A program made the position numbers and the translations under genes. The notes below the pieces were generated by a model. It had not been told where the DNA came from. It worked only from the letters and a program-made list of their open reading frames with translations, and made no database searches. This document shows, in pieces, positions 47,201 to 57,214 of a stretch of 64,000 nucleotides of DNA. This DNA is from Carya illinoinensis (taxonomy: Eukaryota > Streptophyta > Magnoliopsida > Fagales > Juglandaceae), in assembly GCF_018687715.1 (NCBI RefSeq), contig NC_056752.1, positions 46,107,501 through 46,171,500 of the forward strand, given 5' to 3'. How positions within the stretch are numbered: position 1 is the first letter of the stretch; every line of letters begins with the position of its first letter.

Positions 47201-50200
47201 CCCTTGGAAACTAGACGTGTTTTTCTGCGTTCAATGGTGCCGTTGGCTTGATGTTTTGTGCGGAAGATTCATCTGCAACCAACTATGTTAGATAAATGGG
47301 GAGGGGGAACAAGACTCCAAGTCTGGTTTTGGATGAGAGCTTGAAACTTAGAAGTCATGGCATTTCACCATTCAGAGAAGCTAGAGGCCGTAGTGAAACA
47401 ACTTGGTTCGTCGGGTATGGCAAGAGATATGGTTAAGCCATGGCGTGGTGGAGGATATGGAATGTGACCATCGTGAAAAATTTTGGGACAAGAGGAGTTT
47501 GTTTTTGAATGGGTAACAATTGATGATCGAGGAGGAGGGAGTTGCATTTGAGTTGAAACAGTGGGAGGGTCTGGAAAATTCGCAGGAGCTGAGGTTGAAG
47601 AGGGGGATGACGACAGGTTTTGTGTTGAGGATGGGCTTTCGGTTGTATGAGAGGAGGTTGGGCTTGGAGCTAATATTGGGCTATGTGTTGTATGAGAGGA
47701 GATTGGGCATGGGTTTTGCATTGTTTGAGGGGGAGATGGGCCACGGGAAAGTGGAGATAAAATGGGTAGAAGAGTGTATGAGGGTTGAGTGTTGGTGGGG
47801 GCCGTGGTTAATTGTGATTTTGAATACGGAAAAGAATTTTCATTGAACAGCACATCACGTGAAATGTATATTCAGTTGGAATTTAAATGAAGACACTTGT
47901 ATCCTTTGTGCATAGGACTATAACCAAGAAAAAGACAGGGTAGAGAACGGAAATGAATTTTGTGATTGTTGTAAGGCCAAAGATTGGGCCAGCATTCGGA
48001 CCCAAAAACTTTGAGAAACATGTAATTGGGTTGTTTATTGTAGAGAAGAAAATGAGGAGATTTATTTTTGAGAGATGGAGATGGAAGAAAATTGATAAGA
48101 AAGGCTGCAGTTTGGAAAGCATCGGCCTAAAACTTGTAAGGGAGAGAGGCCGTTGCAAGAAGAGCAAAGCCCGTTTCAACGATGTGATGATGCTTACGTT
48201 CAACCACACCATTTTGTTGATGAGTGTGGGGACACGAGAGACGATGAGAGATCCCTTGGGATTTGAGGATATGGGTAAGGGGTCGAAATTCGCCACCCCA
48301 ATCACTTTGAACATTTTTAATTTTTGAGTTAAAAAGCCGTTCCACATATTGTTGAAAAGTGAGAAAAATGGAAGTAGCATCACCCTTTGAGGCTAAGGGA
48401 TAGAACCAGGTATAACGGCTAAAATCATCAACAAAAGAAATATAATAACAAAAACCATCTCTTGATATATAAGGGGATGGTCCCCAAACATCCACAAAAA
48501 TTAAATGTAAAGGTCTTAAGGACCGAGTACTGGAAGACGTAAAGGATAATTGCCTACACTTGGCAATGGGACACTTAGAACAAAAAAAGTCAGGCTGAGA
48601 TGGTAGAAAGGGTAAACATTTGGTATGCAAAATGCGAGAAACAAGTTGAATATTTGGATGGCCAAGTCGATTGTGCCATTGTTCAACTGAAGTTCATGTT
48701 CCAATGAGAGCAGCTATGACAGATCTTGAGGAAGCTGGAGGTGGGAATAAGTAGAGACCATCACGTGTTGGTCCTTGGAGAAGTAATGTGGCCGTCTGTT
48801 TGTCCTTCACAAGAAAGTGAGATTCATGAAACTCAAAGAAAACAGAGTTATCACGGCAGAATTTTTTAACTGAAACTAAATTTTTGGTTATGTGAGGAAC
48901 ACAAAATAATTTTTGAAGAGAGAAAGTAGAGTTGGAAGAAGAAAAATGAGAGTCACCGATATGGGTGATTGGGAGGGCAGCTCCATTGCCAACTTGAATC
49001 TGCTCATGTCCAAGGTAAGGTTCACTGGATAGGTTGAGATTGTTGAGGTCCGAAGTCATGTGGTTGGTAGCAGCAGAGTTGGGGTACCACTAGAGATCGG
49101 AGAGAGGCTGTGAGCTTGTGTAATGAGCAGATAGAGAACGGGGTGGTTCAAATTGATAGGCCTGGTCAAAGCGATGATAACATTGAAGAGCAACATGGCC
49201 AACTTTGTTGCAGACTTGGCAGGTGGGCTTGTTGGTTTGGGAAGGTGAGAATCAGGGAGATGAAGAATAATGACCTCCTCGAGAGTGGCCACCCTGATTG
49301 TTGTTTCTGCCCCCACGAAAATTATTACGACCACGGTTTGGATGTTGATAGGAGGAAAAGGTAGTGATATTAGCAGAGGGTGTGGGTAGCAGACCAGACT
49401 GAGTTGTGGTTGTGAGAGATGCACAGCTTTCGAAAGTGAGGAGGAGATTGAAGAGTTCAGCTGAGCTAATGAGAGTGGAGCGTGTGGCAACCAAAATGAC
49501 AAAGGACTCATATTATGAGTTTAGGCCTTTTAACAGGTAAGACATGACTTCAGAATCACGTAGAGGCTCACTAGTGGCTGTCATGGTGTCTGAGAGAAGG
49601 CGAACTTTGCGATAGTATTCAGTCACCGAGAGAGAACCTTTTTTGAGGTTTGTGAGTTGATGACGAATTTGGTAGATTTTAGCCTGAGATTGAGAGGTGA
49701 ACATAGTGTCCAAATTGAGCCACAGTTTGCGAGAGGTACATGAAGATATGGTCTGGGCAAGGATTGGCTCGGTGAGGGAAGAAAGGAGAGCACTGAGCAG
49801 CATTTGGTCAGTGTGGCGCCAAAGAAGGTAAGCAGGATCTGTTTGAGGTGGAGTGGGTCCGGACTGAGAAGGGGATGCAAGTGGTAGAACAGGTGGGGGT
49901 GGTGGAGTGAAGCCATCGATGAAGTGAAAGAGCTCTTGACCATGGAGGTAGGGAATAATTTGTGCATGCCAGAGTAAAGAGTTGTCGGAGCCAAGTTTGA
50001 CAGACACGATGTGAGAGAAATTGTTAGGGAGCTAGAAGGTGGTGGAACTGGAGAGTTCTTTTCCATCGGTAGCCATTGAAGAGGAGTAAGGAGAAGAACG
50101 AAGGTAGAAGAAGGAAAAGAAAAAAAAAAGACATTAGTCGATTTTTAGCTCTGATACCATGTTAATAAGTTTGAGAGGAGAGGAAAGTTTGATATATTTT

Positions 50201-50856
50201 TCATTGAATCATTCTGTATACAGAGATTAATATTTATACAAGACTAATTTAGCCGAGCCTCTCCTAGGAATATTCTTGAGCACCTATCCTGCATAACAGA
50301 AAGCATAAAACATTGACAGAGTTTGTTACAAAAGTGTCGGCCATCTTACAAAAGAAAAAAAAAATACAACAGCCATACCCAGAGGGTAGGCACCATCCCA
50401 GTCTAGGTGATTTCTTCTTGAGCAGCATTTGACGTGGTGAGCTTGCTTGAGGAGGCTGAGGTGGTGGAACTTTTGGAAGCAGTAGTGAACAGCTCAATAG
50501 AGATGTAGATCATCAGCGGCCAATATTGACGTGCGTGGTTATCAATTAATAATTTGACAGTTGTGATATCGGTGGGAATACAAGGGCCAGATAAAGATCA
50601 GTTGGTGGTAACAGGCGAAGGTGTTGACTCCGCTTGTCTGACCGTCTCCCTAAAGAAGAAGCTTTGCTATGCCACCATTTTAACTGTTGAAGAAGTAAAG
50701 GCGGAGAAGCCCAAGCCGCCTCAACCCCCCCCCCCCCTTCCCCGCCCTGCCATTGTCTATGGCCAAGACTACCACGGCTTCCCATGTACTGCGGAGTCGT
50801 CTACCAGGATCAAAATCCAAATTCCTACCCCACCATGTGATCATCACCTAGATTAA
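37531..50856 (+). CDS. HMA-domain protein (HPP/HIPP-like), left copy, introns swollen by transposons
   Basis: Three exons: 37531-37536 (ATG AAG), 40232-40304 and 50561-50856, all with GT-AG borders, encode 124 residues. The protein starts [20 protein letters not shown]. The MTCDKC motif is the metal-binding MxCxxC of the heavy-metal-associated fold, and the remaining strands continue to [13 protein letters not shown], a Pro-rich linker and a short tail with [10 protein letters not shown]. It ends HHLD with no CaaX box, so it is closer to HPPs than to isoprenylated HIPPs. Such proteins bind or chaperone metal ions or act as pathogen effector targets. Intron 1 (2.7 kb) holds a hAT element and intron 2 (10.3 kb) holds nested Copia elements, so correct splicing is uncertain. 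The right arm shows the ancestral short introns. Confidence 0.8.
37648..40126 (+). mobile_element. hAT-type DNA transposon in intron 1 of the left HMA gene
   Basis: The ends are TAGGGCTGTTCATCCGG and its inverse CCGGATGAACAGTCCTA, flanked by the 8-bp duplication CATATATG (37640-37647 and 40127-40134). The right arm has an uninterrupted CATATATG at this site. About 200 bp at each end are filled with CCGGAT/AACCCGG motifs in both orientations. The interior (GAAACCCTAGCC, CT repeats, a 40-T run at 38252-38291) has no transposase ORF, so it is non-autonomous. Confidence 0.85.
38252..38291. repeat. Poly-T tract
   Basis: About 40 consecutive T within the hAT element. A poly-A tract of about 26 lies near its other end (39927-39952). 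Confidence 0.9.
40627..42092 (-). pseudogene. Copia-4 reverse transcriptase and RNase H, distal part
   Basis: This continues the Copia-4 polyprotein beyond Copia-5: [14 protein letters not shown] and [11 protein letters not shown]; the catalytic YVDDIIVT near 41730; RNase H with FSDIDWASC near 41240 and [15 protein letters not shown] near 41140. The tail has [15 protein letters not shown] and FTKPIV up to 40627. A frame change occurs near 41080 and stops occur near 41890. Confidence 0.85.
42960..44912 (-). pseudogene. Copia-5 integrase end, reverse transcriptase and RNase H
   Basis: The same frame continues past stops at 44823, 44160, 43785, 43236 and 43008. Visible parts are: integrase C-terminal region (44795-44160, INRGPSVPL... 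FGCLSSVL), RT (44156-43236; [40 protein letters not shown]) and RNase H (43232-43008; [20 protein letters not shown]). Every listed stop is one change from CAG or TGG. Confidence 0.88.
44913..46616 (-). pseudogene. Copia-5 gag-protease-integrase ORF (567 codons)
   Basis: A long uninterrupted ORF. The gag domain starts with [20 protein letters not shown]. The zinc knuckle [14 protein letters not shown] is intact (CCHC). The protease motif is [11 protein letters not shown], then GAG-pre-integrase [14 protein letters not shown], then the integrase core with [13 protein letters not shown] and [14 protein letters not shown]. It ends at TAG (44915-44913), where the family has [11 protein letters not shown], so the stop looks like CAG to TAG. 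Confidence 0.9.
47185..50076 (-). pseudogene. Copia-4 gag, protease, integrase and start of reverse transcriptase
   Basis: Gag starts at 50076. The zinc knuckle [14 protein letters not shown] is near 49200, the protease site ([12 protein letters not shown], altered from the usual DSGA) near 49080 and GAG-pre-integrase ([11 protein letters not shown]) near 48660. The integrase spans 48560-48120 with [19 protein letters not shown] and [13 protein letters not shown] Ser/Pro/Thr-rich linker is at 47850-47400, then the beginning of the reverse transcriptase up to the Copia-5 site in KGFHQ...[10 protein letters not shown]. About ten stops interrupt one otherwise continuous frame. Confidence 0.85.
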
Positions 50857-50939
50857 TTGTCTCTCTCATGATGAATCAATATTTGCATCCCCGATTGTAG
50901 CATGATCAAGTCTTCATCGATCGAAGATCATGAGTTTCA

Positions 50940-52104
50940 AAAGCGATTCCTGCCCCAACATGATTTGCATAACATTTATAACTATAATACAATGACTTAT
51001 AAGAACGTAGTTAGAACTATGTACATATATTTTTAAAGTATATATTGCAAAAGCGATAAGTTTCAAAAAGAGGCATTTAAATCATTTTTATGTGAAAATT
51101 TTAGATCAATTACTGTTTTTTTTTTTTTTAACAATAATTCTACTTATCATTCTAGCTCACACACCACACACCATATTTATTTTATTTTATTTTTTCATTT
51201 TTCTTATAACAAGCATATGGTGTTGGATGATAAGTACAACAACTCAGTTTAACAAGAATAAAATAAAATAAAAAAATAAAAAATAATTATTTTTTAATAT
51301 ATAAAATGTATGGTATGGAATGATGACGTTAATGTAATCTTGTTTGGATAGAAAAACTATCTCAAATTATCTTTTCTTATATTTTTGGGTAATATTTATA
51401 TATATATATATATAGTCTTCTGAGTGGGGAAATTTATCCTCCCATTTGACAAAAAAGTGAGTAAAATATCACCACTCTTTTCATAATTCCATTTTAAGAT
51501 CCAAAGAATCTTGTATATCTTGCATAAATGGAGTAATGAAAGAAGTTTTGAATTATGACGGTCCAGTTTCAAACTCCAAATTGACGGCTGCCCCCTAAAG
51601 CTGGACCGTCCAAATTTAAAGCTGGACTTAAATTAGGTTCATGTTAACTTAAGTAGATAGGTTATGAAAACATGTTATATATATATAGCAAATCAAGCTA
51701 GCTAGGGACACTTAAATAATTAGATTAAGGAATTAGAACATTGATGGCATCCCATTCCCGGCCCATATATAACTTATACATGAGTACTACTTCATGTACT
51801 GATCGATCCCTCCAACCACCCTGGCCGACCATATAAATCATCACTACCGGCCAATTAAGGTCAAAGTTTTCAGTTTTTCACCTAGCTAGCTATCATGAAC
51901 TATGAACAATTCCCTTATTATTTCCACCTAAACTTTTAAAATCCATCCCTAGCCATAACTAGATCATGAATCATCCTGATTACCATATATACAAGTGGAC
52001 GTGCACCAATATGCAGCAGCATGCATCTATAATTTTTTGTTTTGACAAATTATCAACATATATGTGTGTGTGTGTATATATATATATATAAAATAAACTG
52101 GCCA

Positions 52105-52138
<34 letters not shown>

Positions 52139-52287
52139 ATATCGGCCAAAAGATCAAACGACATAGCAAGAGCTATATATACACATATATTATCTGTAAC
52201 AGTAGTATATATACTAGAAGCCATGCACATATATTTTACTATTTTATTATATATGAAGTACGTGCTGCCTGCACAAATAAAAAGGGA
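50940..52287. other. Palindrome spacer between the convergent HMA genes
   Basis: About 1.35 kb, AT-rich, found once. It contains TA-rich microsatellites (51398-51413 and 52074-52137) and no recognisable gene. It would be the loop if a transcript crossed both arms. Confidence 0.6.
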
Positions 52288-52323
52288 ATTGAAACTCATG
52301 ATCTTCGATCGATGAAGACTTGA

Positions 52324-53018
52324 TCATGCTACAATCGGGGATGCAAATATTAATTCATCATGAGAGAGACAATTAATCTGGGTGATGATCACATGGTGGA
52401 GCAGGAATTTGGATTTTGATCCTGGCAGACGACTCCGCAGTACATGGGAAGCTGTGGTGGTCCTGGCCATAGACAATGGCAGGGCGGGGGGCAGGGCGGG
52501 GGGGGGGGGGGGGGGTTGAGGCGGCTTGGGCTTCTCCGCCTTTACTTCTTCAACAGTTAAAATGGTGGCATAGCAAAGCTTCTTCTTTAGGGAGAGGGTC
52601 AGACAAGCGGAGTCAACACCTTCGCCAGTTACCACCAACTGATCTTTATCTGGCCCTTGTATTCCCACCGATATCACACCTGTCAAATTATTAATTGATA
52701 ACCACGCACGTCAATATTGGCCGCTGATGATCTACATCTCTGATCATGAAAATTATTGTGCCCCTCGATCGTATTGATCGGTATATGTAACTATATACGT
52801 ATGTACCTACCTAATGATGAAAAGTCATCATGAGTTTGAATACGCAGATGATCATTAACTGCTAAAATTACCTGACGATGTGGCCGCAATCTTCATGGCC
52901 TTGGTTCGGCATTTGTCGCAGGTCATTTGCACCTTTATAACTATCTTTTGCTACATTACCAGATTGAAAAATGTAAAGCACAATATTTTAAACTCATGTA
53001 TGAATGAATGAAGCCGTG

Positions 53019-53049
<31 letters not shown>

Positions 53050-53177
53050 TCTATGCATATATGCATGCATGTAGAACAAAAACTAAAATCAAGCTTCAAT
53101 TCGCTACATGTATTAATGCGTACGTTCGATCTGGGTGTGCATATATATATATATGTAAGAAGGCAGCTTACCTTCAT
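52324..53177 (-). CDS. HMA-domain protein (HPP/HIPP-like), right copy, poly-C frameshift
   Basis: Exons are 53177-53172, 52944-52872 and 52679-52324, with the same GT-AG borders as the left copy but short introns (227 and 192 bases). The metal-binding MTCDKC is retained. Val follows Ser-Ser at the exon 2/3 join in the left copy; here it is Gly. The Pro-rich tract (plus-strand G run 52497-52515) is longer by a number of bases not divisible by three. The tail is therefore read in another frame, with [14 protein letters not shown] instead of the Tyr-rich tail of the left copy, giving 144 residues. The old stop at 52375-52373 is out of frame. The shift may be real or a homopolymer error. The N-terminal HMA fold is unaffected. 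Confidence 0.75.
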
Positions 53178-53321
53178 CTTTTAGCTAGCTAGAGGAATTA
53201 GCAACCACAAACTGCTAGCGCGCATGCAGATAGCTAGCTAGCGAGAGAAGACAACTGATCTTGAAGACGAGCGGCCTAATGATCAGTACTACTCATGTCT
53301 TTGGAGAAAGAAATTTTCGGT

Positions 53322-53330
53322 CTATTTATA
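53322..53330 (-). promoter_or_regulatory. TATA box of the right HMA gene
   Basis: TATAAATAG on the minus strand, 145 bases upstream of the ATG at 53177, matching the left copy. Confidence 0.6.
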
Positions 53331-53440
53331 AACATGGTTTGCTAATTAATCACTCGATAGAACTTATTATTCAATCGTTGACGACGCATCGACTACTCCA
53401 AGTACTGATCTCATCATTAATTAATATATAATATATAATA

Positions 53441-53588
53441 TTACTACAAGAAAAATAATTTTTTATGTCATTTAAATTGAATACAAAAAATACAAAATGG
53501 TTGTAAATAAAACTTTAATAATCATTTTATATTTTTCACATCTAATTTAAGTGAAGCAACTAACTATTTTTTTTTTTTTTTTGTAGTG
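53441..53588. repeat. CACTA-type MITE upstream of the right HMA gene
   Basis: Plus strand: TACTACAAGAAAAATAAT to TTTTTTTGTAGTG, flanked by TAT on both sides. Partner of 37117-37261. Confidence 0.55.
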
Positions 53589-53800
53589 TATATAATAGAT
53601 ATGAAGCCCGGACCCCACATTCAAGTGGGAATACTAGGCGGCCATGGTCTCAAAATTAGCCCCGGTTGTACAATATTAGTGCCAATCTTGCCCTCATTTA
53701 CATACCATGCATGCATTATTATTTCTCTTTCTTTTAATTAAATAGTTATAATAATCAGCAGTATATTAAATTAAAGTACTTGTATTTATGACATATATAA

Positions 53801-55370
53801 TTAACGTTATTTACAACATATGTATAGAACATGTTGGGGCAGTGAATAAACTAAATCATCCTTGGAGCTGCAGCTGCTGCTGCTGCTGCTGCTGCTACTA
53901 ATAATAATAATAATAGTAATTAATTATTATTCAATATCCCATGTTTAATCTTTTCAGGCATATGAAAGTCTTGATCAGATTTAATGGCTGTTCTCGTTAA
54001 GCGAGCTATCTCCTTATTAATTGTACGACATCGACGCGTTACTAAATAAAAAAATCTCCCAATCTGATCTTTAATATTCATAAAGCTCGTTCTTCGTAAA
54101 TTTGGACGTTTCCTCTCTGTTCACGATCGACTGGCTGGGTATATATGCAGCGACGTCAGTTTTCATTGGTGATGTTTTCTCGAGGATAAACGATCATTAA
54201 CGTTATTTAGAACATATGTATAGAAGATGTTGGGGCAGTTAATAAACTAAATCATCCTTGGAGCTGCAGCTGCTGCTGCTGCTGCTACTACTAATAATAA
54301 TAATAATAGTAATTAATTATTACTCTATATTCCATGTTTAATCTTTTCAGGCATAGGAAACTCTTGATCAGATTTAATGGCTGTTCTCATCAAGCAAGCT
54401 ATCTCCTTATTAATTGTACGACATCGACGCGTTACTAAATAAAAAAATCTCCCAATCTGATCTTTAATATTCATAAAGCTCGTTCTTCGTAAATTTGGAC
54501 GTTTCCTCTCTGTTCACGATCGACTGGTTGGGTATATATGTAGCGACGTCAGCCTTCATTGGTGATGTTTTATCGAGGATAAACGATCATTAACGTTATT
54601 TAGAACATATGTATAGAAGATTTTGGGGCAGTGAATAAACTAAATCATCCTTGGAGCTGCAGCTGCTGCTACTACTAATAATAATAAAAATAGTAATTAA
54701 TTATTACTCTATATTCCATGTTTAATCTTTTCAGGCATAGGAAAGTCTTGATCAGATTTAACGGCTGTTCTCATCAAGCGAGCTATCTCCTTATTAATTG
54801 TACGAAATCGACGCGTTACTAAATAAAAAAATCTCCCAATCTGATCTTTAATATTCATAAAGCTCGTTCTTCGTAAATTTGGACGTTTCCTCTCTGTTCA
54901 CGATCGACTGGTTGGGTATATATGTAGCGACGTCAGCCTTCATTGGTGATGTTTTCTCGAGGATAAACGATCATTAACGTTAATTACAACATATGTATAG
55001 AAGATGTTGGGGCAGTGAATAAACTAAATCATCCTTGGAGCTTCAGCTGCTGCTGCTGCTGCAACTACTAATAATAATAATAATAATAATAGTAATTAAT
55101 TATTACTCTATATTCCATGTTTAATCTTTTCAGGCATAGGAAACTCTTGATCAGATTTAATGGCTGTTCTCATCAAGCGAGCTATCTCCTTATTAATTGT
55201 ACGACATCGACGCGTTACTAAATAAAAAAATCTCCCAATCTGATCTTTAACATTCATAAAGCTCGTTCTCCGTAAATTTGGACGTTTCCTATCTGTTCAC
55301 GATCGACTGGCTGGGTATATATGTAGCGACGTCAGCCTTCATTGGTGATGTTTTCTCGAGGATAAACGAG
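53801..55370. repeat. Four tandem units of about 390 bp upstream of the right HMA gene
   Basis: Units start with TTAACGTTA at 53801, 54197, 54590 and 54974 (396, 393, 384 and about 397 bp). Each contains GTTGGGGCAGTGAATAAAC-type text, a CAGCTGCTGCTGCTGC run of varying length, ATAATAATAAT, ACATCGACGCGTTACTAAAT and GGTGATGTTTTCTCGAGG. The left arm has a single unit. Confidence 0.92.
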
Positions 55371-56062
55371 TAGAAAAGGTGACAAGAACCATAATTAATT
55401 TTTCTCTCACACACACGTACATATAAAAAGGACTGAGGAGATATTATCAATAATTTTTTAGAAATGATTTGTACAATTTTTGTCCTGCAATTTTTTTAAC
55501 AGAAATAAATATTATTTTAATATATGTAAAAAAATTATATTTTTATATAAAGAAAATTATATTGGACTTCTTTATTTAAAATTTATATCTAACATTATTT
55601 ATAATTTTTTAATGATTCATCGGAACGCAATGTCTGTGACGTTGGTCGTGTTTCACGTCTGGAAGGAATATCATCCACAGACGTATGTTTCCAAATACAA
55701 ACCTATCTAGATTGCTGAAAAAAACCAAATCAAAATCTTATCTAGATCGATATGATCGATGAAGAATTTTCATATCAGTTTTTTTGGGCCTAAGCAATGA
55801 TCACAAGACCACTATAAATTTGATTAGATGAAATTATTGTGAAGTTCACTCCAAAGTTCTGGTACTACTCTTCTTTCTATTTTATGTTTGTATTATTATT
55901 ATTATTATTTTTTACCGAAAATCGACTTTATTTCATTCATAAAATATGAAGTTATATCAATGATTGATAAATACAGGAAAATACTCAAATTATAAGCCAA
56001 AATATATATTCGTTTACGAGAGACTTCCCCGTATATAAATTTTTTTGTAATAGGTACTGTAT

Positions 56063-56684
56063 GTCTTTATCAAGCTAAGTGATTCATCTGTGATTTTACA
56101 CAAACATAAGGAGGGCATTATGGGGACTACAGCAATAACATGGAGCCTGGTATTTCTCTACTCACATTGTACAGCAATTCACAAGAGTCTTCTAGAATAG
56201 AACAGTAGAGGAAGTCGTTATTATTTCTCTCAAGTTATTTGTAACAATTACTATTTTTTATTTTCATTTTATTTGTGTATAAATATTATCCAAAGCATTC
56301 AATGAGAATCAAAGAAGTTTCTCTGATTTTCCATTTTGTTATCATGGCATTAGAGCCACACGACTAACATCTGCATTCATGGCTTCCTCTACCCTCTCTT
56401 CCTTCTCTCATATTGTTACCACAAAATTAACAAATGAAAATTACCTTCTTTGGAAAGTGCAAATCTCAACATATCTTAGTGTCCAAGGCTACATGGTATC
56501 CTAACTCTGGTGCAACACACCATATCACCAATGAACTCAGTAACTTGAATGTTTCTTTGGAACCATATACTGGTAGTGATTCTATATGTGTGGGAGACAG
56601 CACAGGCATTCCCATCCAAAATTTTGGTGACAGTTTTCTCTATTCCAATTCTTCTTTCTTTCATCTTAAAAATCTCTTAAAGGA
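56063..56684 (+). mobile_element. Right-arm copy of Copia-2: LTR plus deleted gag/protease fragment
   Basis: GTCTT (56063-56067) is the inverted target duplication. The LTR is 56068-56344, followed by TGGCATTAGAGCC and the gag ATG at 56379. At about 56478 the sequence jumps from the gag start (LLWKVQIST) to the protease region (TWYPNSGATHHITNELS), losing about 0.78 kb present in the left copy. Similarity stops near 56684. Confidence 0.85.
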
Positions 56685-56689
56685 AGTAA

Positions 56690-57210
56690 GCGGATAGAGA
56701 TAGATAAAGTTAAACGTGAACAGAGTTATATGGTGGTAGAGCCAACCGATACATGAATGCAATATTGAAATGTAAAAACAAATGTAAAAGAAACTTCAAA
56801 GTATTATAAATTCAAACTTACAAAATATTATAAGTGAAACTTGAGAAACTAGGGGAAGCATGGTTACAAGGTTAGTATGAGAGTATTGGGAAGTTCTGTT
56901 TTTTCACCAAATAAGCTCTGCCTTCTAAACAAAACTAAGCATCCTTTTATAGATGAAGGAACCGCTTTTACAAATAGTAAATTTCATAAATCACGGGTGA
57001 AATAGTGAATAGTGAATAGTGATTTTTACTATTCAACTATCTGAAACGTTTTTCTTTTCGCTGAAAGTATTTGTCCTCTTCTGTCGAAAGTTGAAGCATC
57101 TTTCTACAACGAAAGTATCTGTCTTCTCATGCCGAAAGTTGAAGCAATTGGGATGTAGCCTGGAGTCATTGTAGGCTTCAGAGCTGTTGAATCATTATCG
57201 GTTTGTGCCG
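56690..57210 (-). promoter_or_regulatory. Pararetroviral intergenic region with TATA box
   Basis: A clear CTATAAAAGG occurs at 56952-56943 on the minus strand, downstream of the second ORF, where caulimovirids keep the pregenomic RNA promoter. A short direct repeat (GTGAATA three times) lies at 57002-57022. Function is inferred from position only. Confidence 0.5.
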
Positions 57211-57214
57211 ACAC

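Larger units (their letters stand above)
40441..50499 (-). mobile_element. Copia-4: Ty1/Copia retrotransposon in intron 2 of the left HMA gene, host of Copia-5
   Basis: It is flanked by GAGAT on both sides (40436-40440 and 50500-50504); the right arm has a single GAGAT at the empty site. The LTRs are 340 bp each: 50499-50160 (5' on the minus strand) and 40780-40441. By eye I count about ten differences between them. A perfect primer site TGGTATCAGAGC follows the 5' LTR, and CTTGCGGGGGCA precedes the 3' LTR. Without Copia-5 the element is about 4.97 kb. Confidence 0.92.
35270..50939. repeat. Left arm of a large interrupted palindrome
   Basis: The outer end lies inside Copia-2 and the inner end is at GAGTTTCAA (50939). 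The arm carries one HMA gene plus later insertions (hAT, Copia-4/5, a 120-bp insert). Without these it is about 3.3 kb, plus Copia-2 sequence. It pairs with 52288-56684 read in reverse. Confidence 0.85.
52288..56684. repeat. Right arm of the large interrupted palindrome
   Basis: It pairs in reverse with 50939 back to Copia-2 sequence near 34.3 kb. The exons, TATA box, MITE, upstream units and Copia-2 LTR with its GTCTT target duplication occur in the same order. It lacks the hAT and Copia-4/5 insertions and the 120-bp insert. Its outer end is replaced by the pararetrovirus near 56684. Confidence 0.88.

Noticed and set aside
47520..48327. Two plus-strand ORFs of more than 100 codons
   Set aside because: Antisense shadows of the Copia-4 Ser/Pro linker and integrase.
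53801..55370. CRISPR-like regular repeats
   Set aside because: Units of about 390 bp with no short repeat/spacer structure, in a plant genome; this is a tandem duplication.
56728..56745. Primer-site-like TGGTGGTAGAGCC near the viral intergenic region
   Set aside because: It is on the plus strand, opposite to the viral genes, and matches the initiator-Met sequence poorly.
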